From positions 3,162,001 to 3,226,000 of the forward strand of contig NC_017668.1 of NCBI RefSeq assembly GCF_000284515.1: a DNA stretch of 64,000 nt, written 5' to 3'. The notes under the pieces were generated by a model, which was not told the origin of the DNA, did not search any database, and saw only the letters and a program-made list of their open reading frames with translations. Each line of letters opens with the position of its first letter. The first letter of the stretch is position 1. The DNA comes from Halobacillus halophilus DSM 2266 (GTDB taxonomy: Bacteria; Bacillota; Bacilli; Bacillales; Halobacillaceae). The position numbers were made by a program, and so were the translations under genes. Positions 26,040 to 33,939 of the stretch are shown here, piece by piece.

Positions 26040-27335
26040 TTAGATAATTAAAAGCCACAAATATAATCCGACTAGCGTTATAAATAAGGTGGGAACCGTC
26101 AGGACAATTCCAACTTTAAAGTAGTATCCCCATGAAATGCGGAAGCCTTTCATAGAGAGAACATGAAGCCAAAGCAGAGTGGCAAGCGACCCAATCGGTG
26201 TAATCTTCGGCCCAAGATCAGAGCCAATCACATTGGCGTAAATGAGGGCTTCCCTCATGGTTCCTGTCGTATTCGTATCAGAAATCGCCAACGCATCAAT
26301 CATCACGGTCGGCATGTTATTCATCACCGATGAAAGAATCGCAGCAATGAATCCCATCGATATGGTTCCTACAAATAATCCCTGGTCCGCTGCCGCCTGA
26401 ATGACACTGGCTAACATATCGGTTAATCCTACATTCCGCAGTCCATAAACGACGACATACATGCCTAACGAGAAGAACACAATTGCCCATGGAGCGCCTT
26501 TAACCACTTCTCCCGTTTTCACAGCGGCACTTCTTTGAGCCATGATTAGAAAGAATATAGCTACAATTCCAGCAATGATGGAAACCGGAATTCCGAGCGG
26601 CTCACTTGCGAAGTAACCGACTAAAAGTACGGCTAAGACTGCCCAGGACATACGGAACATTTTGTGGTCCTGGATCGCTTCATTCGGCTTCTTCAGCTGA
26701 GATAAATCATAGCTTCCCGGAATACTTTTTCTGAAGAATACAAATAACACAAGAATACTCGCCACTAATGAAAATAGATTGGGAACGATCATTCGAGATG
26801 CGTATTCAATAAAACCAATGTCAAAGAAATCGGCAGAAACAATGTTCACCAGGTTACTGACAATCAAAGGCAGTGAAGTCGTATCCGCGATAAATCCACT
26901 CGCCATAATAAATGGCAGGATCATGGCTTCCTTGAAATTTAAATTTCGAACCATGGCGAGCACAATCGGTGTTAAGATTAAAGCTGCCCCATCATTCGCA
27001 AATAAAGCGGCTACAACAGCGCCAAGCAGAGTAACGTAAATAAACATCCGCCGGCCATCGCCTTTAGCTATGCGTGCCATATGCAGAGCGGCCCATTCAA
27101 AAAAGCCGATTTCATCAAGGATTAAGGAAATAATGATGATGGCCACAAAAGCAAGCGTTGCGTTCCAGACGATATCAGTTACGGCGAGTACGTCATTGAA
27201 ATCCACTACGCCAAAGAGTAAGGCTAAGACGGCTCCGGCACAGGCTGACCAGCCTATCCCCAGATTCTTGGGCTGCCAGATAACGAAAACTAATGTAAGT
27301 AAAAAAATAATGGTTGCTACAATTGTCAAATTCAA
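26040..27335 (-). CDS. arsB: Arsenite efflux permease ArsB
   Basis: A 431-residue integral membrane protein with about 12 hydrophobic helices and typical ArsB sequence ([60 protein letters not shown]). It exports arsenite, and also antimonite, across the membrane using the proton gradient. It lies 13 bp downstream of arsR and 30 bp upstream of arsC. It belongs to the ArsB family and not to the Acr3 family. Confidence 0.96.
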   Translation of the reverse strand: MNLTIVATIIFLLTLVFVIWQPKNLGIGWSACAGAVLALLFGVVDFNDVLAVTDIVWNATLAFVAIIIISLILDEIGFFEWAALHMARIAKGDGRRMFIYVTLLGAVVAALFANDGAALILTPIVLAMVRNLNFKEAMILPFIMASGFIADTTSLPLIVSNLVNIVSADFFDIGFIEYASRMIVPNLFSLVASILVLFVFFRKSIPGSYDLSQLKKPNEAIQDHKMFRMSWAVLAVLLVGYFASEPLGIPVSIIAGIVAIFFLIMAQRSAAVKTGEVVKGAPWAIVFFSLGMYVVVYGLRNVGLTDMLASVIQAAADQGLFVGTISMGFIAAILSSVMNNMPTVMIDALAISDTNTTGTMREALIYANVIGSDLGPKITPIGSLATLLWLHVLSMKGFRISWGYYFKVGIVLTVPTLFITLVGLYLWLLII

Positions 27336-27348
27336 GAGAATCCCCCTA

Positions 27349-27693
27349 CTAATCGCATTGGATACGTAAACCGGCTTCCTCCAATGCGGCTAACTTTTCT
27401 TTCTGGTCCGGTATTTGTTCTAATAATTGCTGTATGATTGGGTACGTTTCATGCTGATCATTCAAAGAATAGAAAATCCATTGACCTTTCCGCTTTTCTT
27501 TCACCAGTCCAGCGTCTCTTAATTTCCTAAGATGCTGACTGACAGAAGGCTGACTCATCTCTAATACTTCAACAAATTCACAGACACAGCATTCCCCGTC
27601 CTTCAGGAGGCCTACAATCGTTAAACGGCTTTTATCTCCCAAAAGCTTCAGCGTTTTGGCTGCATCCTCGATCTGTATGATGGTTTTTTCCAT
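27349..27693 (-). CDS. arsR: Arsenic-responsive ArsR repressor
   Basis: A 114-residue winged-helix repressor. The metal-binding ECCVCEF cluster (Cys35, Cys36, Cys38) sits at the start of the DNA-binding region, followed by recognition helix [17 protein letters not shown] and the beta-wing [11 protein letters not shown]. Arsenite binding to the cysteines releases DNA. It leads the arsRBC operon. The palindrome at 27716-27733 just upstream is its likely operator, and a near-identical palindrome lies before the XRE gene at 28158. Confidence 0.96.
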   Translation of the reverse strand: MEKTIIQIEDAAKTLKLLGDKSRLTIVGLLKDGECCVCEFVEVLEMSQPSVSQHLRKLRDAGLVKEKRKGQWIFYSLNDQHETYPIIQQLLEQIPDQKEKLAALEEAGLRIQCD

Positions 27694-27715
27694 AACATCA
27701 CCTCGGGCATCAGTA

Positions 27716-27733
27716 TATAAGTATATGCTTATA
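27716..27733. promoter_or_regulatory. ArsR operator of the ars operon
   Basis: TATAAGTATATGCTTATA, a near-perfect inverted repeat, located 23-40 bases before the arsR start codon. Confidence 0.78.
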
Positions 27734-27760
27734 TTTACAACAAAAAATTATTCCCACTCC

Positions 27761-27895
27761 TTATTTTTTTTCTACTGGAAAGCCACTTTGATTCCATATA
27801 CCTTGATCGTACAGGTTTTTTCCAAATCTGAGCAGAAATCCACATACAATTCCTACACTTATAACGAAAAGGATCGCAACAGCAGGAACTTCCAT
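27761..27895 (-). CDS. 44-residue single-pass membrane protein coupled to the XRE regulator
   Basis: A small gene whose ATG overlaps the stop codon of the XRE gene by one base (TAATG), which strongly suggests translational coupling. The product has one membrane helix (about residues 4-22, VPAVAILFVISVGIVCGFLL) and a short polar tail ending in PVEKK. It contains one Cys, inside the helix. It lies between the XRE gene and the arsR promoter region. No family is recognised. Its role may be to modify or anchor the XRE regulator or an arsenic transporter. Confidence 0.65.
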   Translation of the reverse strand: MEVPAVAILFVISVGIVCGFLLRFGKNLYDQGIWNQSGFPVEKK

Positions 27896-28158
27896 TAAGC
27901 GTTCATCCTGCTTTTTGAGCATTCTTCAGGCAGATCACACCAGACCCGTTGGAGAACCTTAGCTTCATCGATACGAAGACTATCCGCGATCCGTTTTATT
28001 AAATTAGAGGAAGGATACAATTCCTCCTTCTCCAAACGAGTAATTGCCTTCGTATCCGTGTTCAGGAGACAGGCAAACTCTTCCTCTTTCATTTTTTTCT
28101 CTTCCCTTAAAAGACGAATCTCTGCACCAAACCCTTTACATGGTCTTTGAGTCACCAT
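27895..28158 (-). CDS. Cysteine-containing XRE-family HTH regulator, probably in the ars regulon
   Basis: An 87-residue Cro/C1-type HTH protein (residues about 9-65: LREEKKMKEEEFACLLNTD then AITRLEKEELYPSSNLIKRIADSL). It has four cysteines (7, 30, 74 and 80), unusual for so small a regulator and suggestive of metal or thiol sensing. The start is ATG 28158 with GAGGAGG 6 nt upstream. A TTG at 28173 lies inside that site and is unlikely. A perfect ArsR-like palindrome sits 22 bases upstream. The gene is translationally coupled to a mini membrane protein. The function is inferred only from context. Confidence 0.78.
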   Translation of the reverse strand: MVTQRPCKGFGAEIRLLREEKKMKEEEFACLLNTDTKAITRLEKEELYPSSNLIKRIADSLRIDEAKVLQRVWCDLPEECSKSRMNA

Positions 28159-28179
28159 ACATGACCTCCTCAATAATGA

Positions 28180-28197
28180 TATAAGTATATACTTATA
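28180..28197. promoter_or_regulatory. ArsR-like operator before the XRE gene
   Basis: TATAAGTATATACTTATA is a perfect 18-bp palindrome. It differs from the arsR operator (27716) by one base. Confidence 0.75.
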
Positions 28198-28443
28198 AGT
28201 TAGTGGGTGGTTGTAAATATGAGATAAACTCCACGTAAAATCCAGGTAAAGTTCATGATGACCTCTATTAAACCTTTCCCTCTTAAAGAATAAGGTCTCT
28301 CAACTGACTATTTATCTTGCATAATAGTAACCGATTTGTGAATTCTGATGAACGATCACGTTTAGATGCAAACATGATTCCACCCCTGTATGAATACGAT
28401 AGGTACAATAACAGAAGTTTTATTTTAGAAGAGGGGGATTCAT

Positions 28444-29280
28444 ATGATCCAAGTAGCCGGACGGCCTTTTCAATCTAGCAACTACTGGAACACGGATGAA
28501 GTCGGGAAAGTCATCATTGAAGCTATGCAGGAGACTCAAGAGCTATACTCTTTTTCTTCAGAAAGGGAACTTTCCTTTGTAATCAAAGCCAGAAAAAACA
28601 TTATTCTAAGCGCAAGGCAAATGGATCAAGGAGAATCATCTTTTGCCACCTTTAAGGGTTCCCGCTGTAACCCGGAGTATTGGACCCTGACTGAATCTGG
28701 CGGATTCTTATTAAAGCCCCAGGTGCCCCCTTCAGATGCAATTTTCGATATTTTTAAAAATAGTGACCTTTATAAATTTGAATGCGCGACCGCCTGTGTC
28801 ATTAATTTTTACCACGGCATCTTGCTGACGATGGGCAGTCTCTCTTTTAACACTCTTTTTCCTAGACTCTATTTATATAGCTGGTACACGGATGAAGACC
28901 TTGGGCTGTATTCTTTTTATGCGGATCATTTTATCCCCGGTGATGTGGTCTATTTCAATAACCCTGAGTTTGACCCCGGTACCCCTTGGTTAAGAGGGAT
29001 TAATGCAATTGCCATGGGGAATGGTCGTTTTTTTGGACATGGATTCAGTATCAGGACGGCAAATCAGATGATTGAAGCGCTGAATCGAAATAGAAAGCCG
29101 GATAGTCAGCAATCAGCCTATTTAGCAAGCTTAATTACACGACCATCTTTCAATCAATTAGCTAATTTCTCAGGTGGCGGGCGTGTTCATAAAAGGGCCT
29201 CTTTCGTCGTCCATCACAACAAGGATTCAATATCTTATATGACTTACTTGTTTGAGCTGAGTTATACTCTGACACCTTGA
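28444..29280 (+). CDS. tgl: Spore-coat protein-glutamine gamma-glutamyltransferase (transglutaminase)
   Basis: A 278-residue protein alignable end to end with Bacillus subtilis Tgl (about 245 residues), with a C-terminal extension of roughly 30 residues. The catalytic Cys114 lies in YKFECATACVINFY. Other family blocks are FATFKGSRCNPEYW, the DLG-YSFYADHFIPGDVVYFNNPEFDP segment (held here in two pieces) and the C-terminal QQSAYLASLITRPSF. Tgl forms epsilon-(gamma-glutamyl)lysine cross-links in the spore coat, for example on GerQ. It marks the organism as spore-forming. A strong AGAGGGGGA ribosome site precedes ATG. The next gene downstream encodes a small repeat protein and may be linked to it. 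Confidence 0.93.
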   Translation: MIQVAGRPFQSSNYWNTDEVGKVIIEAMQETQELYSFSSERELSFVIKARKNIILSARQMDQGESSFATFKGSRCNPEYWTLTESGGFLLKPQVPPSDAIFDIFKNSDLYKFECATACVINFYHGILLTMGSLSFNTLFPRLYLYSWYTDEDLGLYSFYADHFIPGDVVYFNNPEFDPGTPWLRGINAIAMGNGRFFGHGFSIRTANQMIEALNRNRKPDSQQSAYLASLITRPSFNQLANFSGGGRVHKRASFVVHHNKDSISYMTYLFELSYTLTP

Positions 29281-29395
29281 TAGTTGAAGTTGTGTGGTCG
29301 TGACACCTACCCATTTTTAAGGTTGACGGGCTCAACTTTTTGGTAGGCGAGTACTATATAGAGACGAACACACAAAAAGGAAAGGAAGTTTTCAA

Positions 29396-29626
29396 ATGGA
29401 TAACTTAAATTCTCCGTATGCTATGGCTGCTAACATGAATTCACCTTATATGGGGGCGAACGTAAATGCACCTTATATGGATGAAAATGTAAATGCACCC
29501 TACATGATGGCCCCGCAGATGTCCTGTGCTCCTGTACGCCACTGCCCTCGGCAGAAAGACAACTTTATATTGATAATTGTGTTGTTTATATTATTAATTA
29601 TTGTGGGATGCAGCATTAGCTGGTAA
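29396..29626 (+). CDS. Small repeat-containing membrane protein, YjcZ-like, next to tgl
   Basis: A 76-residue protein. Residues about 4-40 are four imperfect 9-residue repeats built around N-(S/A)-P-Y-M (LNSPYAMAA, MNSPYMGAN and two NAPYM units). A Cys/His-containing segment (SCAPVRHCPRQK) follows, and then a C-terminal membrane helix FILIIVLFILLIIVG. This helix closely resembles that of YjcZ-family sporulation proteins, but the repeat N-terminus is different. It lies 115 bp after tgl. A spore-coat or forespore-membrane role is likely; a Tgl substrate role is only a guess. AAAGGAAAGG precedes ATG. Confidence 0.72.
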   Translation: MDNLNSPYAMAANMNSPYMGANVNAPYMDENVNAPYMMAPQMSCAPVRHCPRQKDNFILIIVLFILLIIVGCSISW

Positions 29627-29747
29627 TTCATCTATTGTTTTTTAAGTCAAAAAGATCACACCCCTTAGAAGCATCCAGCTCATGATAAGGCTGCAAACCG
29701 CTCAGGTAAAGGGAATCCCCTTTTACAAATAGAACGAGATAAACTTA

Positions 29748-29782
29748 AACCAGCACTCCTTTTCGATGGGTGCTGGTTTTTG
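29748..29782 (+). terminator. Terminator downstream of the YjcZ-like gene
   Basis: AACCAGCAC pairs with GTGCTGGTT, followed by a T-run. It lies about 120 bp past the stop. The stretch 29627-29747 contains no recognisable gene. Confidence 0.75.
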
Positions 29783-29892
29783 GTTTAGCAAACCACGGGA
29801 AGTCCGAAAGAAACTTTCACGTTTCTCTTTAGTTATGGTTAAATAGGGCGTGGAAGTAGGAATTAATGGATAACAATTCTTTTCCGCTGACC

Positions 29893-30102
29893 TTAAGAAT
29901 GCTTACGCTCTTTCCGGGCTTCCTTTGCGAGAGCAAAGGAAAAAACCACTATTAATCCTACACTGGCCGTTTTCATTATGAAATCCGAAATTCCAAATAT
30001 GTAATCTCCTAACTGGTCCAGGAAAGTGAATAGAATTAAAGATACATAGTATAAGGGCCACCCTGAAAACGCACCTGATAAGGATGTAAGTTTTTTGGGC
30101 AA
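29893..30102 (-). CDS. Small membrane protein of unknown function
   Basis: A 69-residue protein with two hydrophobic stretches (about residues 17-33 and 43-60) and a basic tail (KEARKERKHS). Its start is TTG with GGGGGAGG close upstream (3 nt, tighter than usual). It lies downstream of the capsule operon on the same strand, but the operon's terminator at 30183-30216 separates them. No family is recognised. Confidence 0.5.
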   Translation of the reverse strand: MPKKLTSLSGAFSGWPLYYVSLILFTFLDQLGDYIFGISDFIMKTASVGLIVVFSFALAKEARKERKHS

Positions 30103-30182
30103 CTTCCTCCCCCTCTTATCCTATTTCTATGTATTGATTCTTTCAGTCTCTTTCCACGTGCTCAACCTTCTCAATGGTACCA

Positions 30183-30216
30183 AAAAAATAAGCTGTCGAA
30201 AACTTTCTCGACAGCC
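30183..30216 (-). terminator. Terminator of the capsule operon
   Basis: On the minus strand GGCTGTCGAGAAA pairs with TTTTCGACAGCT, followed by TTATTTTTTT. A second hairpin (GAGAACCA with TGGTTCTC, 30218-30241) lies just before it. Confidence 0.85.
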
Positions 30217-30247
30217 CGAGAACCAATCCTCGGTGGTTCTCATATAT

Positions 30248-30634
30248 TCAGGAATCCAAATTGTATTTATCATAATAATGACTCTGTTTCTTTTTCCAAT
30301 CACTCAGTGTAGTTTTAAACACTTGTTCACCTTTCTGATCATAAACTCTTACGATATTTTGATTGCTCGTAATGGCATATTCCTTTTGATGATCAGCGGT
30401 TGTGGAAGTCTGTTCTGTTTCATTCGCTGAGGAGGCCGATGCTTTTGCACCATCCTCCTGATTATTTTCTGCTGTTTTAGATTGAGATTGATCTTTTGAA
30501 GCTTCTTTTTGGAAGTTCGTAATCTCGACCTCTTCTTTTGCTGATAATGTTTCCCACTGCTTGAACTGGGTCATAAACGTTAGAGCCAGTCCTAGAAGTA
30601 CAAATGGTATAATGGATTTTACAGTTTTAAACAT
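30248..30634 (-). CDS. capE: CapE/PgsE-like capsule protein with an extended C-terminus
   Basis: A 128-residue single-pass membrane protein. Its first 40 residues (VKSIIPFVLLGLALTFM, TQFKQWETLS) match the short PgsE/CapE proteins in pattern (Lys-Ala/Ser-Ile-x-Pro-Phe start, one helix, F-K after it). PgsE is about 55 residues, whereas this one continues through a Gln/Ser/Glu-rich linker (residues 45-85) to an extra domain of about 40 residues (YAITSNQNIVRVYDQKG). It is the last gene of capBCADE, 21 bp after capD. CapE/PgsE is needed for full polyglutamate assembly in known systems. The added domain is of unknown role. Confidence 0.75.
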   Translation of the reverse strand: MFKTVKSIIPFVLLGLALTFMTQFKQWETLSAKEEVEITNFQKEASKDQSQSKTAENNQEDGAKASASSANETEQTSTTADHQKEYAITSNQNIVRVYDQKGEQVFKTTLSDWKKKQSHYYDKYNLDS

Positions 30635-30655
30635 GACAAACTCCCTCTCTTTCTA

Positions 30656-32311
30656 TCAATCTTTTTCCATGCTATTTTCCTTAACCTGCCAAGCACCAGC
30701 GCGCCGTGGATCTGAGCCGCCATATACTCTGTTTTCTTCTTCGTCAACGACCAGAGCTTGGACTCCTCCGTAGTAAGTGGGGGATACCTCCAGGTGCACA
30801 TCATAATCTCGTTCCTCTAATTCTTCCTTCACTTCATCATCCAGATCTTTTTCTACATAGACATTTTCATCTTCTATATAAAATCTGGGCGAAGCAATGG
30901 CATCCTCCAGGGGTTCACCAAACATCACGTGTTTGGTAAGAACTTCAGTGAGCATCATCGGAATTCTTTCTCCTCCCGGTGAACCAATACCTATCTTTCT
31001 GTCTCCATTTGTCATAATGGTCGGGCTGGTAAAACTCCTTGGTCTTTTTCCAGCTTCCATTCCGTTTATTGAAGAGTCATCAGGACTGAAGTTTTTAAGC
31101 TGATCGTTTAAAAAGAAACCGCCGACTTCTTCACCAGAGCCAAAATATGCGCTTAACGTATTCGTTACCGAAACCATGTTGCCGTCTGCATCTACGACTA
31201 CATAATGGGTGGTGCTGACATGATCTTCTTCTGCCACTGTGTCGCTTGTTTTATAGTCATCGGATAACTGATCCATATCAATAGAAGCAGCGAGGTCTTC
31301 TACATAATCATCCTCTGTCAGTTCTTCGTATGATTTATCAGTGAATAAGGGATCCCCGATATTCTCCACACGATCATCGTACGTTCGCTTGGTTATCTCA
31401 CCAATCATATGGATGTAATCAGCTTGACTGCCTTCCGCCTCTTTTAGATCAACCATTTCGCTGGCTTTTAAGGATTGAATTAACGTTACACCTGACAATG
31501 GCGGCGGGGCTGAATAGACTTCATAACCTGCAAATTCACCTTTTACGGGAGCACTTTTCATAACGCTGTAATTACTTAAGTCTGATTTGGTTAATTCCTT
31601 TACACCGGCCGCGAGTTTATCAGAAATATCTCCGTAGTAAAAAGCGCCTGAACCTTCTGATTGAATGCTTTTTAGAGTTTTGGCTAATTCTTTTTGTTTT
31701 AATGTTTCATTCGGTTGAATCGGCTCTCCATCAGGAAAGAAATGATCTAATTTCTTAACAGGCATACGCTGAGCATTTTCCTCCAATCGCTGTGTAAGGT
31801 GCTCATCCGCCTTAAACCCATCTTCTGCAAGTGAAATGGAGGGCTCCAACAGTTTTTCCATGTCCATGGAACCAAAATCAGAATGGGCTGCCTCGAGACC
31901 CTTAACGAGGCCTGGAACTCCAAATTTATTAGAAGGGGTTGCACCTGAAATCGGTGCTGTTTCCCTGTATTGATAAATAACGGGATCCTCCTCTTCGTCA
32001 GCAGGGTGAATCAGCATAGCTCCCCCTCCTCCGATGCCTGACCCATAGGGTTCAACGACTCCGAGAGCATAGGAAACAGCAACGGCTGCGTCAACAGCGT
32101 TGCCGCCCTTTTCGAGGACTCCCATGCCTGCTTTAACCGCCAGAGGATGTGACGAACTTACTCCGTATGCTTCCGTAGTACCGGTGGATGGAGAAGGTTT
32201 AATCCCATAATGGGGAGACTTTTCCATTCCTTGATTACTAATAAAGTAAGTAACGCCCACTGCAGTTACAACGATCAGCATCATAAGAATAGAAAGGATT
32301 TTCTTATTCAT
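30656..32311 (-). CDS. capD: Gamma-glutamyltransferase CapD-like (capsule anchoring/processing)
   Basis: A 551-residue membrane-anchored or exported GGT-family protein with one N-terminal helix (residues 4-24). The proenzyme is expected to self-cleave before Thr367 in HVSTTHYVVVD, the Ntn-hydrolase nucleophile. Other family blocks are SSSHPLAVKAGM, GGNAVDAAVAV, GSGIGGGGAML and the late SPGGERIPMML substrate loop. Its position as the fourth gene in cap order points to CapD, which cuts polyglutamate and transfers it to peptidoglycan. Glutathione hydrolysis as in free GGT is the alternative. Its start overlaps capA by 8 bp. Confidence 0.9.
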   Translation of the reverse strand: MNKKILSILMMLIVVTAVGVTYFISNQGMEKSPHYGIKPSPSTGTTEAYGVSSSHPLAVKAGMGVLEKGGNAVDAAVAVSYALGVVEPYGSGIGGGGAMLIHPADEEEDPVIYQYRETAPISGATPSNKFGVPGLVKGLEAAHSDFGSMDMEKLLEPSISLAEDGFKADEHLTQRLEENAQRMPVKKLDHFFPDGEPIQPNETLKQKELAKTLKSIQSEGSGAFYYGDISDKLAAGVKELTKSDLSNYSVMKSAPVKGEFAGYEVYSAPPPLSGVTLIQSLKASEMVDLKEAEGSQADYIHMIGEITKRTYDDRVENIGDPLFTDKSYEELTEDDYVEDLAASIDMDQLSDDYKTSDTVAEEDHVSTTHYVVVDADGNMVSVTNTLSAYFGSGEEVGGFFLNDQLKNFSPDDSSINGMEAGKRPRSFTSPTIMTNGDRKIGIGSPGGERIPMMLTEVLTKHVMFGEPLEDAIASPRFYIEDENVYVEKDLDDEVKEELEERDYDVHLEVSPTYYGGVQALVVDEEENRVYGGSDPRRAGAWQVKENSMEKD

Positions 32312-33464
32312 CCTCCTCTAATTCTCCTTCTTCTAAAATGGAAGAGTGGTCAACTTCGATCACCAGTTTTCCATTTTCTACTGTAAAGTTCGATTCAGGC
32401 TCTCCTCGTTTTAATTGAGTAAAGATTTTCTTTTGATTGTATTTATTATTGGTCACGGCAGGACGTGATTCCCTAATTCGCATAGGTAAGATTTCAAACC
32501 TGCCAGTTCCATCTTCCATCAAGTCATAGTTAACTAAAGCACTATCTCTTGTACGGGACCAGCCTTGATCAAAGATAAAGTTTCCAAGGCTGTAGAAAAT
32601 CACTGAATTATCATATACCTCGACCGGAGACAAGACATGAGGGTGGTGGCCTATAATGACATCTGCACCGGCACCCACGATCGCCTTTGCCATTTCCTGC
32701 TGTCTCGGGTGAGGTTTGTTATCGTACTCCGCTCCCCAGTGGATGTTGACGACCACCATATCCGCATTCTCTTTCGCCTCTCTTACAAGAGGAAGAAAAG
32801 ACTCAGGATCTGCAGCTGCAATCCCTGGATTATATTCCAGAGCTCGAAAACCTGACACGTAGACATCAGAAAAGCCCAGGGTCGCTATTTTTAACCCATT
32901 GGTCTTCTTGTAGTCAATCTGCTGAGCTGCCTCCAGGTCTTTACCGGCACCTACAAAATCAAGCTCTTTATCTTCAAAGGTTTGAACCGTGTCAAGCAGC
33001 CCCTCAGGTCCAAAGTCCATGGCGTGGTTGTTAGCTAGATTTACATTTGAAAAGTTAGCATCTTTTAAAGCTTCTACAGCACTTGGATCTGCACTCAAAT
33101 GAATAGATTTATCGATTTCGTCATAACTTTTCCCCTCTAGCGTCACAGGGTTTTCAAAATTCCCCGTTACATAGTCTGCAGACTCGAAATAGGGAGCCAC
33201 TTTTTCGAACAGATAATCGGTCCCTTTTCTCTCTGTAACTTCTTTTACGTTCCGCCCAAACATCATATCGCCTACAAAAGCCGCGCTGAAATAAGAATTT
33301 TCTTTTTCTTTAGCTTCTGGAGCGGGCTGCTTATAAAAAAGTTCGAACCCTACAATAAATACAAATAAAATAATAATTCCAATGATGACGTGTTTATTGG
33401 TAGACTTTTTATGCTTCTTAATTTTCTGTAAAAATTTCTCTTGATATGATAATTTCATAGACAT
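32304..33464 (-). CDS. capA: Poly-gamma-glutamate synthesis protein CapA/PgsA
   Basis: A 386-residue protein with a basic cytoplasmic N-terminus, one membrane helix (about residues 24-43) and an extracellular calcineurin-like metallophosphatase fold. Motifs are FVGDMMFGR, GNFENPVT, LANNHAMDFG, VVNIHWGAEYDNKPHPRQ and IGHHPHVLSPVE. PgsA is required for synthesis and export of polyglutamate together with PgsB and PgsC. The length is close to the B. subtilis protein (380). The C-terminus is acidic (EEGELEEDE) and overlaps capD by 8 bp. Confidence 0.95.
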   Translation of the reverse strand: MSMKLSYQEKFLQKIKKHKKSTNKHVIIGIIILFVFIVGFELFYKQPAPEAKEKENSYFSAAFVGDMMFGRNVKEVTERKGTDYLFEKVAPYFESADYVTGNFENPVTLEGKSYDEIDKSIHLSADPSAVEALKDANFSNVNLANNHAMDFGPEGLLDTVQTFEDKELDFVGAGKDLEAAQQIDYKKTNGLKIATLGFSDVYVSGFRALEYNPGIAAADPESFLPLVREAKENADMVVVNIHWGAEYDNKPHPRQQEMAKAIVGAGADVIIGHHPHVLSPVEVYDNSVIFYSLGNFIFDQGWSRTRDSALVNYDLMEDGTGRFEILPMRIRESRPAVTNNKYNQKKIFTQLKRGEPESNFTVENGKLVIEVDHSSILEEGELEEDE

Positions 33465-33476
33465 ACGACATCCATC

Positions 33477-33926
33477 CTATATGAGATAATAAACCGTCAT
33501 AATCAAAAAGGTTACTCCACTTAGAAGCAGCGTACTGCCTGTGGTAATAATCAATCCCTGTTTCTGCATGGTATTGGCAATTAAGCCGGGAACAATCACA
33601 CCGATCCCCCGGAATTCTAATATTTCAAATGGAGCCATGGGGTAAAAATAGTCGAACAGTAATTTGAGCACTATTCCTGTACTCAGCATGGCCGCGAATT
33701 TTCTCCGCCCATAAAGAATCATAAATTTAGAAACGCCATACGTGACAATTAAATACGTCAAAAAACTAATAAATAATACAACGGCTATAAATATGGGCTG
33801 GTCAAATACAAGTGCTAAATATCCTGGCACTACTAATCCAGCCGGCATTACCCCGGTTTTCTCGGCAAAAATCAAGCTTAAAATTACCCCTAATACAAGG
33901 GATATATATAAATCGGAACCGAACAT
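33477..33926 (-). CDS. capC: Poly-gamma-glutamate synthesis membrane subunit CapC/PgsC
   Basis: A 149-residue integral membrane protein, the same length as B. subtilis PgsC. The start at MFGSDLYISLVLGV is supported by AGGAGG 6-8 nt upstream. An in-frame start 24 bases earlier would disturb this site. The conserved blocks are FAEKTGVMPAGLVVPGYLAL and FEILEFRGIGVIVPGLIANTM. It forms the membrane synthase with PgsB. It lies 13 bp after capB. Confidence 0.95.
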   Translation of the reverse strand: MFGSDLYISLVLGVILSLIFAEKTGVMPAGLVVPGYLALVFDQPIFIAVVLFISFLTYLIVTYGVSKFMILYGRRKFAAMLSTGIVLKLLFDYFYPMAPFEILEFRGIGVIVPGLIANTMQKQGLIITTGSTLLLSGVTFLIMTVYYLI

Positions 33927-33939
33927 ATGCTTTTTCCTC

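Noticed and set aside
30656-32311. The gamma-glutamyltransferase as a free glutathione-degrading enzyme
   Set aside because: Its overlap with capA and its place in a capBCADE order fit CapD better, although activity cannot be decided from sequence.
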